A DNA stretch of 64,000 nt from Hyphomicrobiales bacterium (GTDB lineage Bacteria; Pseudomonadota; Alphaproteobacteria; Rhizobiales; Beijerinckiaceae): NCBI GenBank assembly GCA_004144595.1, contig SEEM01000014.1, positions 46,576 through 110,575 on the forward strand. The letters are read 5' to 3'. Shown one piece after another: positions 1-9,452 of this stretch (position 1 is the stretch's first letter; the number at the start of each line of letters is the position of its first letter). A program made the position numbers and the translations under genes. The notes below the pieces were generated by a model. The model was not told the DNA's origin. It did no database searches and saw only the letters and a program-made list of their open reading frames with translations.

Positions 1-377
1 AGCGCCGCATAGGTCGCAGGGTCGAGGTTATCGATGAAATGGACGCGCGGCCCCGCGGTGAAGTGCGAGAGCCCGGCGATGCCGTAGCCGGTGAGCTGCG
101 CCAGCGTCTGGCCGCCGAGGCTCGAGCCGCCGGTGCCGAGCACCAGGACGTCGGTGGTGCCGCCGGACTTCAGCCGTTCGGCCGCAGCCTTTACCGGGCC
201 TAGATCGGCGGTGTCGCTCGGCAGCGTGAGCAGCGGAAGCGAACCGTCCTTCGCCTGCGCCTGCAGTTTCGCCAGCGCAGGCTTGAGGTCGTCCAGAGCC
301 TTCTCGAAGGCCGCATCGGGAATGCCGCCCTTGCCGACCTTGGATTCGAGCGCGAGATCGAAGCTTTGCTGGACCAT
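1..377 (-). CDS. pgi: glucose-6-phosphate isomerase, N-terminal part (cut by window edge)
   Basis: Interconverts glucose-6-phosphate and fructose-6-phosphate in the cytosol. About 125 N-terminal residues are present, starting from an ATG at 377; the rest lies beyond base 1. Visible are a helical N-terminus (VQQSFDLALESK) and the start of the first sugar-isomerase (SIS) domain, with the phosphate-binding signature GTGGSSLGGQ followed by FIDNLDP, typical of PGI. It lies 38 bases downstream of the M16 peptidase gene on the same strand and could be cotranscribed with it. The zwf-pgl-eda genes at 39-42 kb use the same substrate. The assignment rests on the SIS signature; the C-terminal catalytic residues are not visible. 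Confidence 0.85.
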   Translation of the reverse strand, partial: MVQQSFDLALESKVGKGGIPDAAFEKALDDLKPALAKLQAQAKDGSLPLLTLPSDTADLGPVKAAAERLKSGGTTDVLVLGTGGSSLGGQTLAQLTGYGIAGLSHFTAGPRVHFIDNLDPATYAA

Positions 378-415
378 GAGGACCTATCCGTATCGACGAG
401 AAGACGAAGGCTGTT

Positions 416-1711
416 TCAGACCAGTCCGACGGGCTTGCCTACCGCCTGGACGAGCAGTTCGGGATTGCCGAACAGGCGCTGCGCGGCACGCTTGACGTCT
501 GCGAGCGTCACGGCTGCGAAGAGGCCGTTGCGGCGGGCGAGAAAGTCCGGGGTGTCGCCGCGCAGCGCCAGCGACAGCAATTCGCCGGCGATTTTCGGCG
601 AAGTGTCGAAGCGCAGCGGATAGGACCCGACGATATAGCGCTTGGCCTCCTCGACCTCATGCTCGGTCGGGCCGTCCTGCGCGAGCTTGAGCATCTCCTC
701 GCGGATGACCTTCATGGATTCGGCGGCGCGATCGTTGCGGGTGGCGGTGCCGCCCACCAGCATGGCGCTCTCGCGCATCGGCATCAGGCTGGAGGAGACG
801 CCATAGGCGAGGCCGCGCTTCTCGCGCACTTCCATGAAAAGGCGCGAGGTGAAGGCCGAACCGCCGAGGATATGGTTCAATACGCTCGCCGGGATGAAGT
901 CCGGATCGTCCCACATCAAGCCCGGCCCGACGAAGCGCAGCACGGTCTGCGGCACGTCGAGATCGATGACATGGGTCTGGCCGAGGCCCTGGATCGGGAG
1001 CGCCTGCACCGGGCGTGGACGTGCGTCGCCCCGGGGCAGATCGCCGAACAGCGCATCCAGCCGGCCGGCGAGCTCGGTCGCGGTGATGTCTCCGACCACG
1101 ACGATCTTCAGCCCGGCGCGATCGAGCAGCGTCGGGCGCAGCGCCTGCAACGCGGCCGCCTCAAGCGTCGAGACGCTGTCGATATCGCCCTTCTCGGGCC
1201 GGCTATAGGCATGGCCGGGGAAGGCCGCCGCATAGAGCGCGTTGCGGCACATCACCTCGGGATTCTTCGCCTGGCGCTGCAAACCGGCAATGATCTGGGC
1301 GCGCACACGCGCGACGGCATCCGCATCGAAGCGCGGCTTGTTGAGCGCCAGACCGAGCAGGTCGAAGGCGGTGTCGCGATGTGTCGAGAGCGTCTGGAGA
1401 TAGCCGTGGAAATCGTCGCGGCGGGCCTCGAAGCCGAGGCTGATCGCATGGTCGGCCATCCGGCCCTGGAAGGCCTCGGCATCGAGATCGCCGGCGCCCT
1501 CGTCGAGCAGGCCCGAGATCAGATAGGCGCTGCCGGCCGCGTTGTCCGGGTCGCGGCTGGCGCCGCCATCGAAGGCGAAATCGACCGCGATAAGGGGCAG
1601 ACTATGCTCCTCGACCAGCCAGGCCTCGACGCCGCCGGGCGAGCGGACGGTCTGGACGGTGATGGCCGGACCGGCCGTGTTGAGTTTGGGCATCGGAATC
1701 GGGGCGTTCAT
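416..1711 (-). CDS. M16 family peptidase-like protein, non-catalytic partner
   Basis: The 431-residue protein has the M16B (mitochondrial processing peptidase/PqqL-like) fold: an N-terminal Peptidase_M16 domain (about residues 15-165) and a C-terminal M16_C domain with the conserved EKRGLAYGVSS stretch near residue 295. The zinc motif HXXEH is absent; the equivalent site reads SAYLISGLLDEG. By analogy with alpha/beta processing peptidases it should act as the substrate-guiding partner of the active M16 protein encoded 53 bases upstream. No signal peptide is evident. The start ATG at 1711 gives the family N-terminus. Membership is clear; the pairing is inferred from adjacency and the missing motif. 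Confidence 0.88.
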   Translation of the reverse strand: MNAPIPMPKLNTAGPAITVQTVRSPGGVEAWLVEEHSLPLIAVDFAFDGGASRDPDNAAGSAYLISGLLDEGAGDLDAEAFQGRMADHAISLGFEARRDDFHGYLQTLSTHRDTAFDLLGLALNKPRFDADAVARVRAQIIAGLQRQAKNPEVMCRNALYAAAFPGHAYSRPEKGDIDSVSTLEAAALQALRPTLLDRAGLKIVVVGDITATELAGRLDALFGDLPRGDARPRPVQALPIQGLGQTHVIDLDVPQTVLRFVGPGLMWDDPDFIPASVLNHILGGSAFTSRLFMEVREKRGLAYGVSSSLMPMRESAMLVGGTATRNDRAAESMKVIREEMLKLAQDGPTEHEVEEAKRYIVGSYPLRFDTSPKIAGELLSLALRGDTPDFLARRNGLFAAVTLADVKRAAQRLFGNPELLVQAVGKPVGLV

Positions 1712-1764
1712 GTCGCTTCCTGTCGGCGGAGCAGGATCTCCGCCCGTTCGATGGGACGGCGGCG

Positions 1765-3054
1765 TCAGGCCGGCAGCAGCAGGCCGGTGACGCTGCGATC
1801 AGGCTTGAGATAGCGGCGAGCCGCCTCGACCACGGCATCGCGACTGATCGCCTCGATGCGCTGCGGCCAGGCCAGCACGTCCTCGACCGTCTCGCCGACG
1901 GCCAGGGCCGATCCGAAGATGCGCGCGAGCGAGGACTGGTTGTCGCGGGCGAAGATGGTCTCCGCAACCAGTCGCGTGCGGGCACGCGCCAGCTCCAGCT
2001 CGCTCGGCCCGTCAGTCAGGAAGGCTGCGAGCGCCGCATCGAGCCCGGCTTCCATCGCCGCCATCTCGACACCGGGGCGCGGGCTGGCGGACAGCTGAAA
2101 GGCAGCGCGATCGACCATCGAGGCCATGAAATAGGCACTGGCGCCGGCGGCGAGTTCATCCTCGACGCAGAGCTTGCGATAGAGCCGCGACGTCGTGCCT
2201 CCGCCGAGGATTTCGGCGACGAGCTCGAGCGCCAGCACCTCTTCACGGTCTCCCGCGGTGTAGGTCGGGGTCAGCCAGCCGCGCCGCAGCGAGGGCTGCT
2301 GCACGCGCGGATCGTTGAGCTGCACGCGGCGCGAGGCGCGGGGCTCGGGCTCGATCGGGCGGGAGCGGACCGGCGCCGCGCCGCGGGCCGCGATCTTGCC
2401 ATAGGTCTCCTCGGCGAGGCGGCGGACCTCCGTCGCATCGGTATCGCCGGCGACGACGAGGATCGCGTTCTCCGGCGTGTAGAAACGCTGGTAATAGGCG
2501 AAGGCGTCGTCGCGGTTCAGCCCCTCGATCTCGTGCTCCCAACCGATGATCGGCGTGCCATAGGGATGGTGAAAGAACAGCGTCGCGGAGAATTCCTCGC
2601 CGAGCTGGGCGGCAGGGTCGGAATCGACGCGCATGCGCCGCTCCTCCAGCACCACGTCGCGTTCGGGCGCGACCACGCTCTCGTCGAAGGAGAGACCGGT
2701 CATCCGGTCGGCCTCGTAATCCATCATCGCGCGCAGGTGTTCCTTCGGCACGCGCTGGAAATAGGCGGTATAGTCGAAGGAGGTGAAGGCATTCTCCTGG
2801 CCGCCGTAACCGGCCACGATCTTGGAGAACTCGCCGGCCGGCCAGGCTTTCGTGCCCTTGAACATCAGGTGCTCGAGGAAATGCGCGATGCCCGACTTGG
2901 CCGCCGGATCGTCGGCCGAGCCGTTGCGATACCAGACCATGTGGGTGACGACCGGGGCACGCCGATCGTTCACCACGACGACATCGAGGCCATTGGCCAA
3001 CCGGAAGGATTCGACCGGCTGCGCCAGGTCGGTCCGGTGCGCATGGATGTTCAC
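1765..3054 (-). CDS. zinc-dependent M16 family peptidase (active subunit)
   Basis: Predicted metalloprotease of the insulinase/processing-peptidase family, 429 residues. The inverted zinc motif HFLEH sits near residue 60 in GIAHFLEHLMFKGT, with the third ligand in the downstream helix (Glu of ENAFTSFDYTAYF follows). The M16_C domain follows, with QPSLRRGW near residue 235. The start chosen is a GTG at 3054, which has GAGGAG ten bases upstream; an in-frame ATG at 3108 has no ribosome site and abuts the stem of a terminator. The inactive M16 partner follows after 53 bases. The order lspA - exported protein - M16 - M16 recurs in alphaproteobacteria. Substrate unknown. Confidence 0.9.
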   Translation of the reverse strand: MNIHAHRTDLAQPVESFRLANGLDVVVVNDRRAPVVTHMVWYRNGSADDPAAKSGIAHFLEHLMFKGTKAWPAGEFSKIVAGYGGQENAFTSFDYTAYFQRVPKEHLRAMMDYEADRMTGLSFDESVVAPERDVVLEERRMRVDSDPAAQLGEEFSATLFFHHPYGTPIIGWEHEIEGLNRDDAFAYYQRFYTPENAILVVAGDTDATEVRRLAEETYGKIAARGAAPVRSRPIEPEPRASRRVQLNDPRVQQPSLRRGWLTPTYTAGDREEVLALELVAEILGGGTTSRLYRKLCVEDELAAGASAYFMASMVDRAAFQLSASPRPGVEMAAMEAGLDAALAAFLTDGPSELELARARTRLVAETIFARDNQSSLARIFGSALAVGETVEDVLAWPQRIEAISRDAVVEAARRYLKPDRSVTGLLLPA

Positions 3055-3064
3055 CTGTAGCCGT

Positions 3065-3070
3065 CTCCTC
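3065..3070 (-). promoter_or_regulatory. ribosome binding site deciding the GTG start of the M16 peptidase
   Basis: On the minus strand GAGGAG stands ten bases before the GTG at 3054. No comparable purine run precedes the in-frame ATG at 3108, so this site favours the shorter protein. Confidence 0.6.
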
Positions 3071-3075
3071 GATCG

Positions 3076-3105
3076 AAAAAGGGCGAGCGCGACGCGCCCG
3101 CCCTT
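3076..3105 (-). terminator. intrinsic terminator after the exported-protein gene
   Basis: Read on the minus strand, a G+C-rich stem (AAGGGCGGGCGCG pairing with CGCTCGCCCTT through a short loop) is followed by five T. It lies 80 bases after the stop of the gene at 3186-3830 and only about 20 bases before the GTG start of the M16 gene, so M16 expression would depend on read-through or a promoter close by. Confidence 0.65.
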
Positions 3106-3185
3106 CATGACAACTTGGTCGGGCGACCCGGCTTCGGCAAGGGGCGATCAGCGCGACGACGCGCTCTCGCAGATGCCGGCCCGGC

Positions 3186-3830
3186 CTACTGACGCATCAC
3201 CGGCCCGCGTCCAGCCGAAAATTCGCGAATGCCGGGCTCCTGCGTGTCCTCAACCGGACCACGAGCACCCGGGCCAATGGCAGCCGTGCCAGCCGGGCGG
3301 CGATAGCCGGTCGGCGGCTCGGTGAGCGTGCGGCGCGGCGGCTCGGAACCATAGGCCACGGCATCCTGATCGATCTGGCCCTGACGTGCGGCCATCTCGC
3401 GCCCGACCACGATCGGCTTGATGATGTTGGTGTAGTTGCTGTCGTCTTCCGTAAACAATTGGCCCCTCGGCTGGCGCGTCGTCCGGCCGCGTCGGATCTC
3501 CTCGGGCGACATGCGAGCGATGTTCTTCAGGCCGAGAGGTTCCTCGTAAGGCGCCGGATTGGCCGCATCCTTGCGGCGCTGGACATCCGGATCATTCGGC
3601 CAGGCCGCGTTGCGCTCGCTCGCCGCCTGCTGCGGAGGCGGCAGCGTCGAGTTCGGCGGCACCACCAGCGGCGCGCGGGCGCGATAGTCGATATCCGATC
3701 CCTCGCCCTTGCCGAAGACGCCCTGCATCATGTTGTAGATGAGCGAGCCTTCCTGCGCGAAGGCGGGTGACGCCCCGAGCACAAGCCCGCCGGCGATGAG
3801 CAGATGAGCCACGCGGATGCGTTTGGCCAT
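3186..3830 (-). CDS. exported proline-rich protein, possibly BamF/DUF3035-like
   Basis: Unassigned 214-residue protein. An N-terminal signal peptide is clear: MAKR, a hydrophobic stretch LLIAGGLVLGA and cleavage after SPAFA. No Cys follows, so it is not a lipoprotein. The mature part is Pro/Arg-rich and low in hydrophobics, so probably periplasmic and partly disordered. The segment RARAPLVVPPNSTLPPP resembles the Arg-Ala-Pro-Leu-x-x-Pro-Pro core of DUF3035/BamF proteins, often encoded between lspA and M16 peptidases in alphaproteobacteria; that relation is inferred and weak. The start at 3830 has GGGAG upstream; an upstream in-frame ATG at 3899 would bury the signal peptide. Confidence 0.7.
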   Translation of the reverse strand: MAKRIRVAHLLIAGGLVLGASPAFAQEGSLIYNMMQGVFGKGEGSDIDYRARAPLVVPPNSTLPPPQQAASERNAAWPNDPDVQRRKDAANPAPYEEPLGLKNIARMSPEEIRRGRTTRQPRGQLFTEDDSNYTNIIKPIVVGREMAARQGQIDQDAVAYGSEPPRRTLTEPPTGYRRPAGTAAIGPGARGPVEDTQEPGIREFSAGRGPVMRQ

Positions 3831-3868
3831 GTCAAATCTCCCTTCGGACAATCTCGCCCGGTAATTTC

Positions 3869-3917
3869 GCATCGGCTTTGCCCGAAAACCGCGCCCCACT
3901 TCTCGGGCCGATGCTCT
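3869..3917. repeat. palindromic intergenic repeat, family D, copy 1
   Basis: About 49 bases bounded by GCATCGGC and GCCGATGC in inverted orientation, with an internal CCCGAAAACCGCGC core. A second copy lies at 34360-34409 with the same ends and about 80% identity by eye. Here it separates lspA from the downstream exported-protein gene. This kind of dispersed hairpin repeat is common in Hyphomicrobiales genomes. Confidence 0.7.
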
Positions 3918-3956
3918 AAAACCCAGACGAACGGCAAAACAATGGCGAGACCGCCG

Positions 3957-4439
3957 TTAAGCTGTGTTTTCCGCGCTCGGGCGGAAGGACTCATACAGCA
4001 GGCCGAGCACCCCGACAACGATCGCGACGTCGGCAATGTTGAAGATATACCAGCTAAAGCTGCCCCAGTGGAAATGGACGAAGTCGACGACCGCGCCATA
4101 GAGGGCGCGATCGACCCCGTTGCCGAGCGCCCCGCCGATGATCAGCGCGAGGCTGAACACGGAGAAGCGCCGCGGTTCGCGCCACATCCAGCGCCAGAGC
4201 CAGACGGCCGCGACGAAGGAGATGACGACCAGGAACCAGCGGCCGAGATCGGTGCCCTGCTGGAACAGCCCGTAGGAGATGCCGCGGTTCCAGGCGAGCA
4301 CGATCGTCAGGAAGGAGGCGAGATCGTACGGTCCGTTCTCCGCCAGCCCGACGCCGTAGAGCAACCACGTCTTCAGCACCTGATCGGCGATGAAGACGAC
4401 CAGAACGACGACGAGGCCGAGGCGTCGAGCAGATGTCAT
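3957..4439 (-). CDS. lspA: lipoprotein signal peptidase (signal peptidase II)
   Basis: Inner-membrane aspartyl protease that removes signal peptides from diacylglyceryl-modified prolipoproteins. The 160-residue protein has four predicted membrane helices and both catalytic aspartates in their motifs: GNGVDR (about residue 110) and FNIADVAI (about residue 138). The conserved WNRGISYGLF segment is near residue 60. The start ATG at 4439 overlaps the ileS stop by one base (TGATG), implying translational coupling; a longer in-frame extension to 4547 lies inside ileS and is rejected. The order ribF-ileS-lspA is widely conserved in proteobacteria. Confidence 0.95.
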   Translation of the reverse strand: MTSARRLGLVVVLVVFIADQVLKTWLLYGVGLAENGPYDLASFLTIVLAWNRGISYGLFQQGTDLGRWFLVVISFVAAVWLWRWMWREPRRFSVFSLALIIGGALGNGVDRALYGAVVDFVHFHWGSFSWYIFNIADVAIVVGVLGLLYESFRPSAENTA

Positions 4440-7400
4440 CAGGCGCGCAACCCCAACTCCTTCAGGGCCTTGGCATCGCGTGGCGTCACCTGCGGATAGG
4501 CCTTGTCGGCCGTCTCGGGCGCGAAATACTTCCACGACCGGGCGCATTTGATGCCGGCCGCGCGATGCGGCACGACCGCGACGCCCGGCACATCTGCCAG
4601 GCGGAAGGCATCGGCCGGCCCTTCGCCGCTTTCGATCCGAATGCCGGAGGTGATGCTGATCTCGGCGAGATCGACCCCGGACAGCGCGGCGTAGAGATCG
4701 CTGTCGGAGACGAAGACCTGCGGGGCTGCTTCCAGCGAGGAGCCCAGCCGCTTGGCCGCGCGCTCGAGTTCGAGCGCACCGGTGACGACGCGGCGCACGC
4801 GCCGGATCTTCGACCAGCGCTCGGCCAGCTCAGGATCGAGCCAGCCGGCTTGCGCCGCGACGAAGCGCTCGAGATGGACCGAGCCCTCGCCCGCCTTCTG
4901 GTCCGGGTAGCGATCGAGCCAGGCTTCCTCGGCGGTAAAGACCAGGATCGGCGCGAGCCAGGTCGTGAGGCAGCGGAAAAGATGGTCGACGACGGTGAGC
5001 GCGCTCTTGCGCACATGGCTCGACAGCGGATCGCAATAAAGCGCGTCCTTGCGCACGTCGAAATAGAAGGCCGAGAGCTCGGTGTTCATGAACTGCGAGA
5101 GCAGGAACACGACCTTCTTGTAGTCATAGGTGCGATAGGCTTCCTCGACCTGCGGGCCGAGCTCGGCAAGGCGATGCAGCATCAGCCGCTCCAGCTCCGG
5201 CATCGTCTGCGGATCGGAGACGCGGACGTCCTCGCTGAAATGGGCGAGCGTGCCGAGCATCCAGCGCATGGTGTTGCGCAGCTTGCGATAGGTCTCGACG
5301 AAGGTCTTGAGGATCTCCTTGCCGATGCGCAGATCGTCGGAGTAATCGGCCGCCGCGACCCAGAGGCGCAGGATGTCGGCGCCCGAGTCCTTGATGATGT
5401 CCTGCGGGGCGGTGACGTTGCCCTTCGATTTCGACATCTTCTCGCCCTTCTCGTCCAGGCAGAAGCCATGGGTCAGGACGATGTCGTAGGGCGCCCGGCC
5501 GCGCGTGCCGCAGCTTTCGAGCAGGCTCGAATGGAACCAGCCGCGATGCTGGTCGGAGCCTTCGAGATACATCACCCGATCCTTGCCGCCCTCGCCGCGG
5601 CGGCGGGCGCGCAGGTCGGCGCGCTTCTCGAGCGTGAAGGCATGGGTCGAGCCCGAATCGAACCAGACATCGAGCACGTCGGTGACACGCTCGTACTGCG
5701 CGGGATCATAGCCGAAGGGCTTGAGGAAGCGGGCGCCATCCGTGTCGGTGAACCAGGCGTCGGCCCCCTCGGCCTCGAAAGCCTCGGCGATGGCGGCGTT
5801 GACCCCGGCATCGACGAGGATGTCCTTGGTCTCCTTCTCGACGAAGACCGTGATCGGCACGCCCCAGGCACGCTGGCGCGAGACGACCCAGTCCGGCCGG
5901 TTGGCGATCATGCCGGTGATGCGGTTCTCGCCGGCGGCGGGGACCCATTCGGTCTCCTTGATCGCCTTGAGCGCGCGGTTGCGCAGGGTGTCGGTGTTGC
6001 CGCCTGCGACCGGCTGCGGATCGGCGGCATCCGGCGCGCCGGCCTCGCCGATCGGCTTGTCCATGGCGATGAACCATTGCGGCGTGTTGCGGAAGATCAC
6101 CGGCTTCTTCGAGCGCCACGAATGCGGATACTGATGCTTCAGGCGGCCGCGCGCGATGATGTTGCCGGCCTCGACCAGCGCCTTGATGACGACGTCGTTG
6201 GCGTTGCCCTTCTCGCCCTTGTCGGTGATGACCTGCGCGCCCTCGAAGCCCGGAGCCTCCTTGGTGAAGCGGCCATCGGCATCGACGGTGTAGGGGATGC
6301 GGGTCTCGATGCCGCGCTCGGTGAGCTGGCGGCCGTTCGCCATCCAGACGTCAAAGTCCTCGCGGCCATGGCTCGGCGCGGTATGGACGAAGCCGGTGCC
6401 GGCATCGTCGGTGACATGGTCGCCGTCGAGCAGCGGGACGACGAAGTCGTAACCGTGGCCGCGCAGCGGGTGGGCGCACTCGACCGGAAACAATTCCGCA
6501 GGATCTAGGTCTGCAACGAGTTCGAAACTGTCGACCTTTGCTGCCTTGAAGACACTTTCAGCGAGGTTCTTCGCAAGAACATAGGTCGCGCCGGTCTTGG
6601 CCCAGTTGTTCTCGGGCGCCGCCGTGACCTTGTAGAGGCCATAGGCAACCTTGTGGTTGTAAGCGATCGCACGATTGCCGGGGATCGTCCAAGGTGTCGT
6701 CGTCCAGATGACGACAGAAGCATTTAGAAGCTGATCCGCAACCTGCCCGAGCCCCAAGACCATCTTCACCGGGAACGCCACGAACACCGTGTCGCTGACG
6801 TGCTCCTCGTACTCGACCTCGGCCTCGGCGAGCGCAGTCTTCTCGACCACCGACCACATCACCGGCTTGGAGCCGCGATAGAGCTGGCCGGTCTCGGCGA
6901 ATTTCATGATCTCGCGCGCGATCTGCGCCTCGGCCGGATAGGCCATGGTCAGATAGGGGTTGGCCCAGTCGCCCTCGACGCCCAAGCGCTTGAATTCCTC
7001 GCGCTGGACGTCGACCCAATGCTCGGCGAAGGAGCGGCATTCCTTGCGGAACTCGACGACTGGAACGTCGTCCTTGTTCAGCCCCTTGGCGCGATACTGC
7101 TCCTCGATCTTCCACTCGATCGGCAGGCCGTGGCAGTCCCAGCCCGGCACGTAGTTGGAATCGTAGCCGAGCATCTGCTGCGACCGCGTGACGAGGTCCT
7201 TGAGGACCTTGTTCAGTGCGTGGCCGATATGGATGTTGCCGTTGGCATAGGGAGGACCGTCGTGGAGCACGAACCTGTCGCGCCCCTGCCCCGCTTCGCG
7301 CAGCTTGCGGTAGAGGTCCATCTTCGCCCAGCGGGCGAGCAGTTCCGGCTCGCGCTGTGGCAGGCCGGCGCGCATCGGGAACTCGGTCTGGGGCAGAAAG

Positions 7401-7474
7401 AGCGTCTGCGAATAGTCGACGCCATCGGCAGCGGTCTCGGCGGCTTTGGCGGTGCTGGTCTTGTCGGTCATCAT
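4439..7474 (-). CDS. ileS: isoleucyl-tRNA synthetase
   Basis: Charges tRNA-Ile with isoleucine in the cytosol. The 1011-residue class Ia synthetase shows the HIGH motif in [12 protein letters not shown] (about residue 80), [12 protein letters not shown], a CP1 editing domain, the KMSKSKGN loop (about residue 655) and an anticodon-binding domain. The C-terminal zinc ribbon found in E. coli-type IleS is reduced: only one Cys remains (KCARSWKYF), so no zinc should be bound there. Two ATG codons in tandem (7474, 7471) are possible starts. Its stop overlaps lspA by one base; ribF lies 200 bases upstream on the same strand. Confidence 0.97.
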   Translation of the reverse strand: MMTDKTSTAKAAETAADGVDYSQTLFLPQTEFPMRAGLPQREPELLARWAKMDLYRKLREAGQGRDRFVLHDGPPYANGNIHIGHALNKVLKDLVTRSQQMLGYDSNYVPGWDCHGLPIEWKIEEQYRAKGLNKDDVPVVEFRKECRSFAEHWVDVQREEFKRLGVEGDWANPYLTMAYPAEAQIAREIMKFAETGQLYRGSKPVMWSVVEKTALAEAEVEYEEHVSDTVFVAFPVKMVLGLGQVADQLLNASVVIWTTTPWTIPGNRAIAYNHKVAYGLYKVTAAPENNWAKTGATYVLAKNLAESVFKAAKVDSFELVADLDPAELFPVECAHPLRGHGYDFVVPLLDGDHVTDDAGTGFVHTAPSHGREDFDVWMANGRQLTERGIETRIPYTVDADGRFTKEAPGFEGAQVITDKGEKGNANDVVIKALVEAGNIIARGRLKHQYPHSWRSKKPVIFRNTPQWFIAMDKPIGEAGAPDAADPQPVAGGNTDTLRNRALKAIKETEWVPAAGENRITGMIANRPDWVVSRQRAWGVPITVFVEKETKDILVDAGVNAAIAEAFEAEGADAWFTDTDGARFLKPFGYDPAQYERVTDVLDVWFDSGSTHAFTLEKRADLRARRRGEGGKDRVMYLEGSDQHRGWFHSSLLESCGTRGRAPYDIVLTHGFCLDEKGEKMSKSKGNVTAPQDIIKDSGADILRLWVAAADYSDDLRIGKEILKTFVETYRKLRNTMRWMLGTLAHFSEDVRVSDPQTMPELERLMLHRLAELGPQVEEAYRTYDYKKVVFLLSQFMNTELSAFYFDVRKDALYCDPLSSHVRKSALTVVDHLFRCLTTWLAPILVFTAEEAWLDRYPDQKAGEGSVHLERFVAAQAGWLDPELAERWSKIRRVRRVVTGALELERAAKRLGSSLEAAPQVFVSDSDLYAALSGVDLAEISITSGIRIESGEGPADAFRLADVPGVAVVPHRAAGIKCARSWKYFAPETADKAYPQVTPRDAKALKELGLRA

Positions 7475-7674
7475 CCGGCTCGGACAGTCGGGACGGCGGG
7501 CCGATCCGGGCCGCGGGCGTCCACTCTTGAAACGGGAAAAGCGGTCTTCAACCCGGACTGCGCAAGCGCCCGCGCTTGTCTAGCGCGAGGCGGCAGCCGG
7601 GCCCGTAATTCGCCGGGACAGATCGATCGACAAGGCGCGTTTGGCGAGCATGAGGGGCTTCTAGCAGGCCCGGC

Positions 7675-8673
7675 TTACGGAAGGAAGGGCGGCGCGCCGA
7701 AAGCAGGGGTCTTTGCCAGGATGCCGCGTGCGCGGGCGCTGTCTGCATCCATCTGGACGATCAGGGCCTCCAGCGAATCGAACTTCGCCTCGCCGCGCAG
7801 CCAGTCCACGAAGGCGACATCGACGCGCTGGCCATAGAGATCCCCGGAGAAATCGAAGACGAAGGTCTCAAGGCGCGGCGCGCCGTCATCAAAGGTCGGA
7901 CGGCGGCCGAAGCTCGCGACCCCGTCGTGCCAGATGCCGTCGATCTTCATGCGCACGGCATAGATGCCGTGGCGCAGCCTGCAATCGCGGGCGAGTTGCA
8001 TGTTGGCGGTGGGATAGCCGAGCTCGCGGCCACGCTTGTCGCCATGGGTGACGAGCCCGCGCACCTGCCAGTGACGGCCGAGGAAGGCGGCGGCTCGGGC
8101 GACGTCGCCCGCTTCCAGCGCGGTGCGGATCAGCGTCGAGGAGACCGGCTCGCCCTGCCAGGCATAGGGCTGCACCACCGCGACCGGAATGCCGGCGGCA
8201 AGCCCATGGGCCTGCAGCATCTCGGGCGACCCGGTCCGGCCCTTGCCGAAATGGAAATCGTAGCCGCAGACGAGGCCGGCGGCGCCCAACCTGCCGATCA
8301 GCAGGTCGTCGACGAAGCTTTCGGCGGGAACCGCGGCGATCTCGCGGTCGAAGGGCAGGACGAAGACCTGAGCAAAGCCCGCTTCCGTCAAGCCTTCGAG
8401 CTTGAGCTGCGGCGAGGTCAGGCGAAAGACCGGCTCGTCCGGGCGGAAGATGCTGCGCGGATGCGGCTCGAAGGTGAAGGCTGCCGGCCGGGTGCCGCGC
8501 TCCGCGGCAATGGCGGCGGCCCGGCGCGCGAGCTCGGCATGGCCGCGATGAACACCATCGAAATTACCCAGCGCGAGAACAGCGCCGCGCAATGCATCGG
8601 GAACGGGCTTCTCGAGATCGAGGACCACGGCCGTCGGATCGGGGCGGCCAGGCTCATCGGCTTTGGATGGCAT
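7675..8673 (-). CDS. ribF: bifunctional riboflavin kinase / FAD synthetase
   Basis: Phosphorylates riboflavin to FMN and adenylates FMN to FAD. The N-terminal nucleotidyltransferase domain has GNFDGVHRGH (about residue 36) and FTFEPHP; the C-terminal riboflavin kinase domain has RGRELGYPTAN (about residue 213) and GIYAVRM. The ATG at 8673 gives 332 residues, normal for the family; a TTG at 8703 is also in frame but less likely. It is followed by a 200-base gap and then ileS on the same strand, the usual ribF-ileS-lspA arrangement. Confidence 0.95.
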   Translation of the reverse strand: MPSKADEPGRPDPTAVVLDLEKPVPDALRGAVLALGNFDGVHRGHAELARRAAAIAAERGTRPAAFTFEPHPRSIFRPDEPVFRLTSPQLKLEGLTEAGFAQVFVLPFDREIAAVPAESFVDDLLIGRLGAAGLVCGYDFHFGKGRTGSPEMLQAHGLAAGIPVAVVQPYAWQGEPVSSTLIRTALEAGDVARAAAFLGRHWQVRGLVTHGDKRGRELGYPTANMQLARDCRLRHGIYAVRMKIDGIWHDGVASFGRRPTFDDGAPRLETFVFDFSGDLYGQRVDVAFVDWLRGEAKFDSLEALIVQMDADSARARGILAKTPAFGAPPFLP

Positions 8674-8769
8674 GAATCGGAAACGTCCACCTGCCCCTGA
8701 CAATGGAGCGATGACCGTCTTTGCGGCGAAGGCCGGCGGGGCGTCAAGGCCGTGGGCCGGCGATACGCT

Positions 8770-9225
8770 CTATCCGCGCGGCTTCGGCGGCATGGCGACC
8801 CAGGCCTCGCCCTCCATCACCGCCTTGCCGTCGACGAGGCATTCGCAGAAAAAACGGGCGCGGCGGCGCTCCGCGACAAGCTCGACGACCTCGACGCGGG
8901 CGGTGACCACGTCGCCGATCTTGACCGGAGCGAGGAAAGTCAGCGTCTGCGAGAGATAGACCGCTCCCGGCCCCGGCAGACGCGTGCCCAACAGAGCGGA
9001 GACCAGGCTCGCCGTCAGCATGCCATGGGCGATGCGCTGGCCGAACTTGGTATTGGCGGCAAAGTGGTCGCAGAGATGGATCGGATTGGCATCGCCGGAG
9101 AGTTCGGCAAAGAGCGCGACGTCCCGCTCCATCACGGTCCGCATCAGGCTTTCGCTCCGGCCGATGGCCAGGTCCTCGAAGGCATGGACGGTGTAGAGCC
9201 CGCCGGGCATCGGCTGAACGGTCAT
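8770..9225 (-). CDS. MaoC-like (R)-specific enoyl-CoA hydratase
   Basis: Single hot-dog domain of 151 residues. The hydratase dyad motif is visible: FAELSGDANPIHL (Asp and His near residues 46-51), then IAHGMLTASLVSALL, as in (R)-hydratases that hydrate trans-2-enoyl-CoA. Such proteins act in lipid metabolism, for example linking beta-oxidation to polyhydroxyalkanoate synthesis, or in unrelated thioester steps; the substrate is not evident here. It stands alone on the minus strand, about 100 bases upstream of ribF and divergent from the response regulator at 9453. Confidence 0.88.
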   Translation of the reverse strand: MTVQPMPGGLYTVHAFEDLAIGRSESLMRTVMERDVALFAELSGDANPIHLCDHFAANTKFGQRIAHGMLTASLVSALLGTRLPGPGAVYLSQTLTFLAPVKIGDVVTARVEVVELVAERRRARFFCECLVDGKAVMEGEAWVAMPPKPRG

Positions 9226-9452
9226 GGATCACGCACGGCCCGCGGGCCTGTGCCCTCCTGTCTGCGATCCGGTTAAACATCTCGCAACCGCAACATGAAC
9301 GCAATTGAACTTTGGTGCGGCGCACCCTCATGCCCTTGCGTCAGTTCGCAATCGGATTAACCGGTTCGCAAGGCCGCACGGCTATCAACTCAGATGAGCG
9401 GCACGGCGCTGGCATTTTCCAGCACCGCGACCGTCATGCCTGGAGCATCAGA

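Noticed and set aside
4433..6508. 691-codon plus-strand frame across ileS
   Set aside because: ileS on the opposite strand has HIGH and KMSKS motifs; this frame has none.
9226..9452. CtrA half-sites before the response regulator
   Set aside because: Single TTAAC-like matches without the second half at the right distance; too weak.
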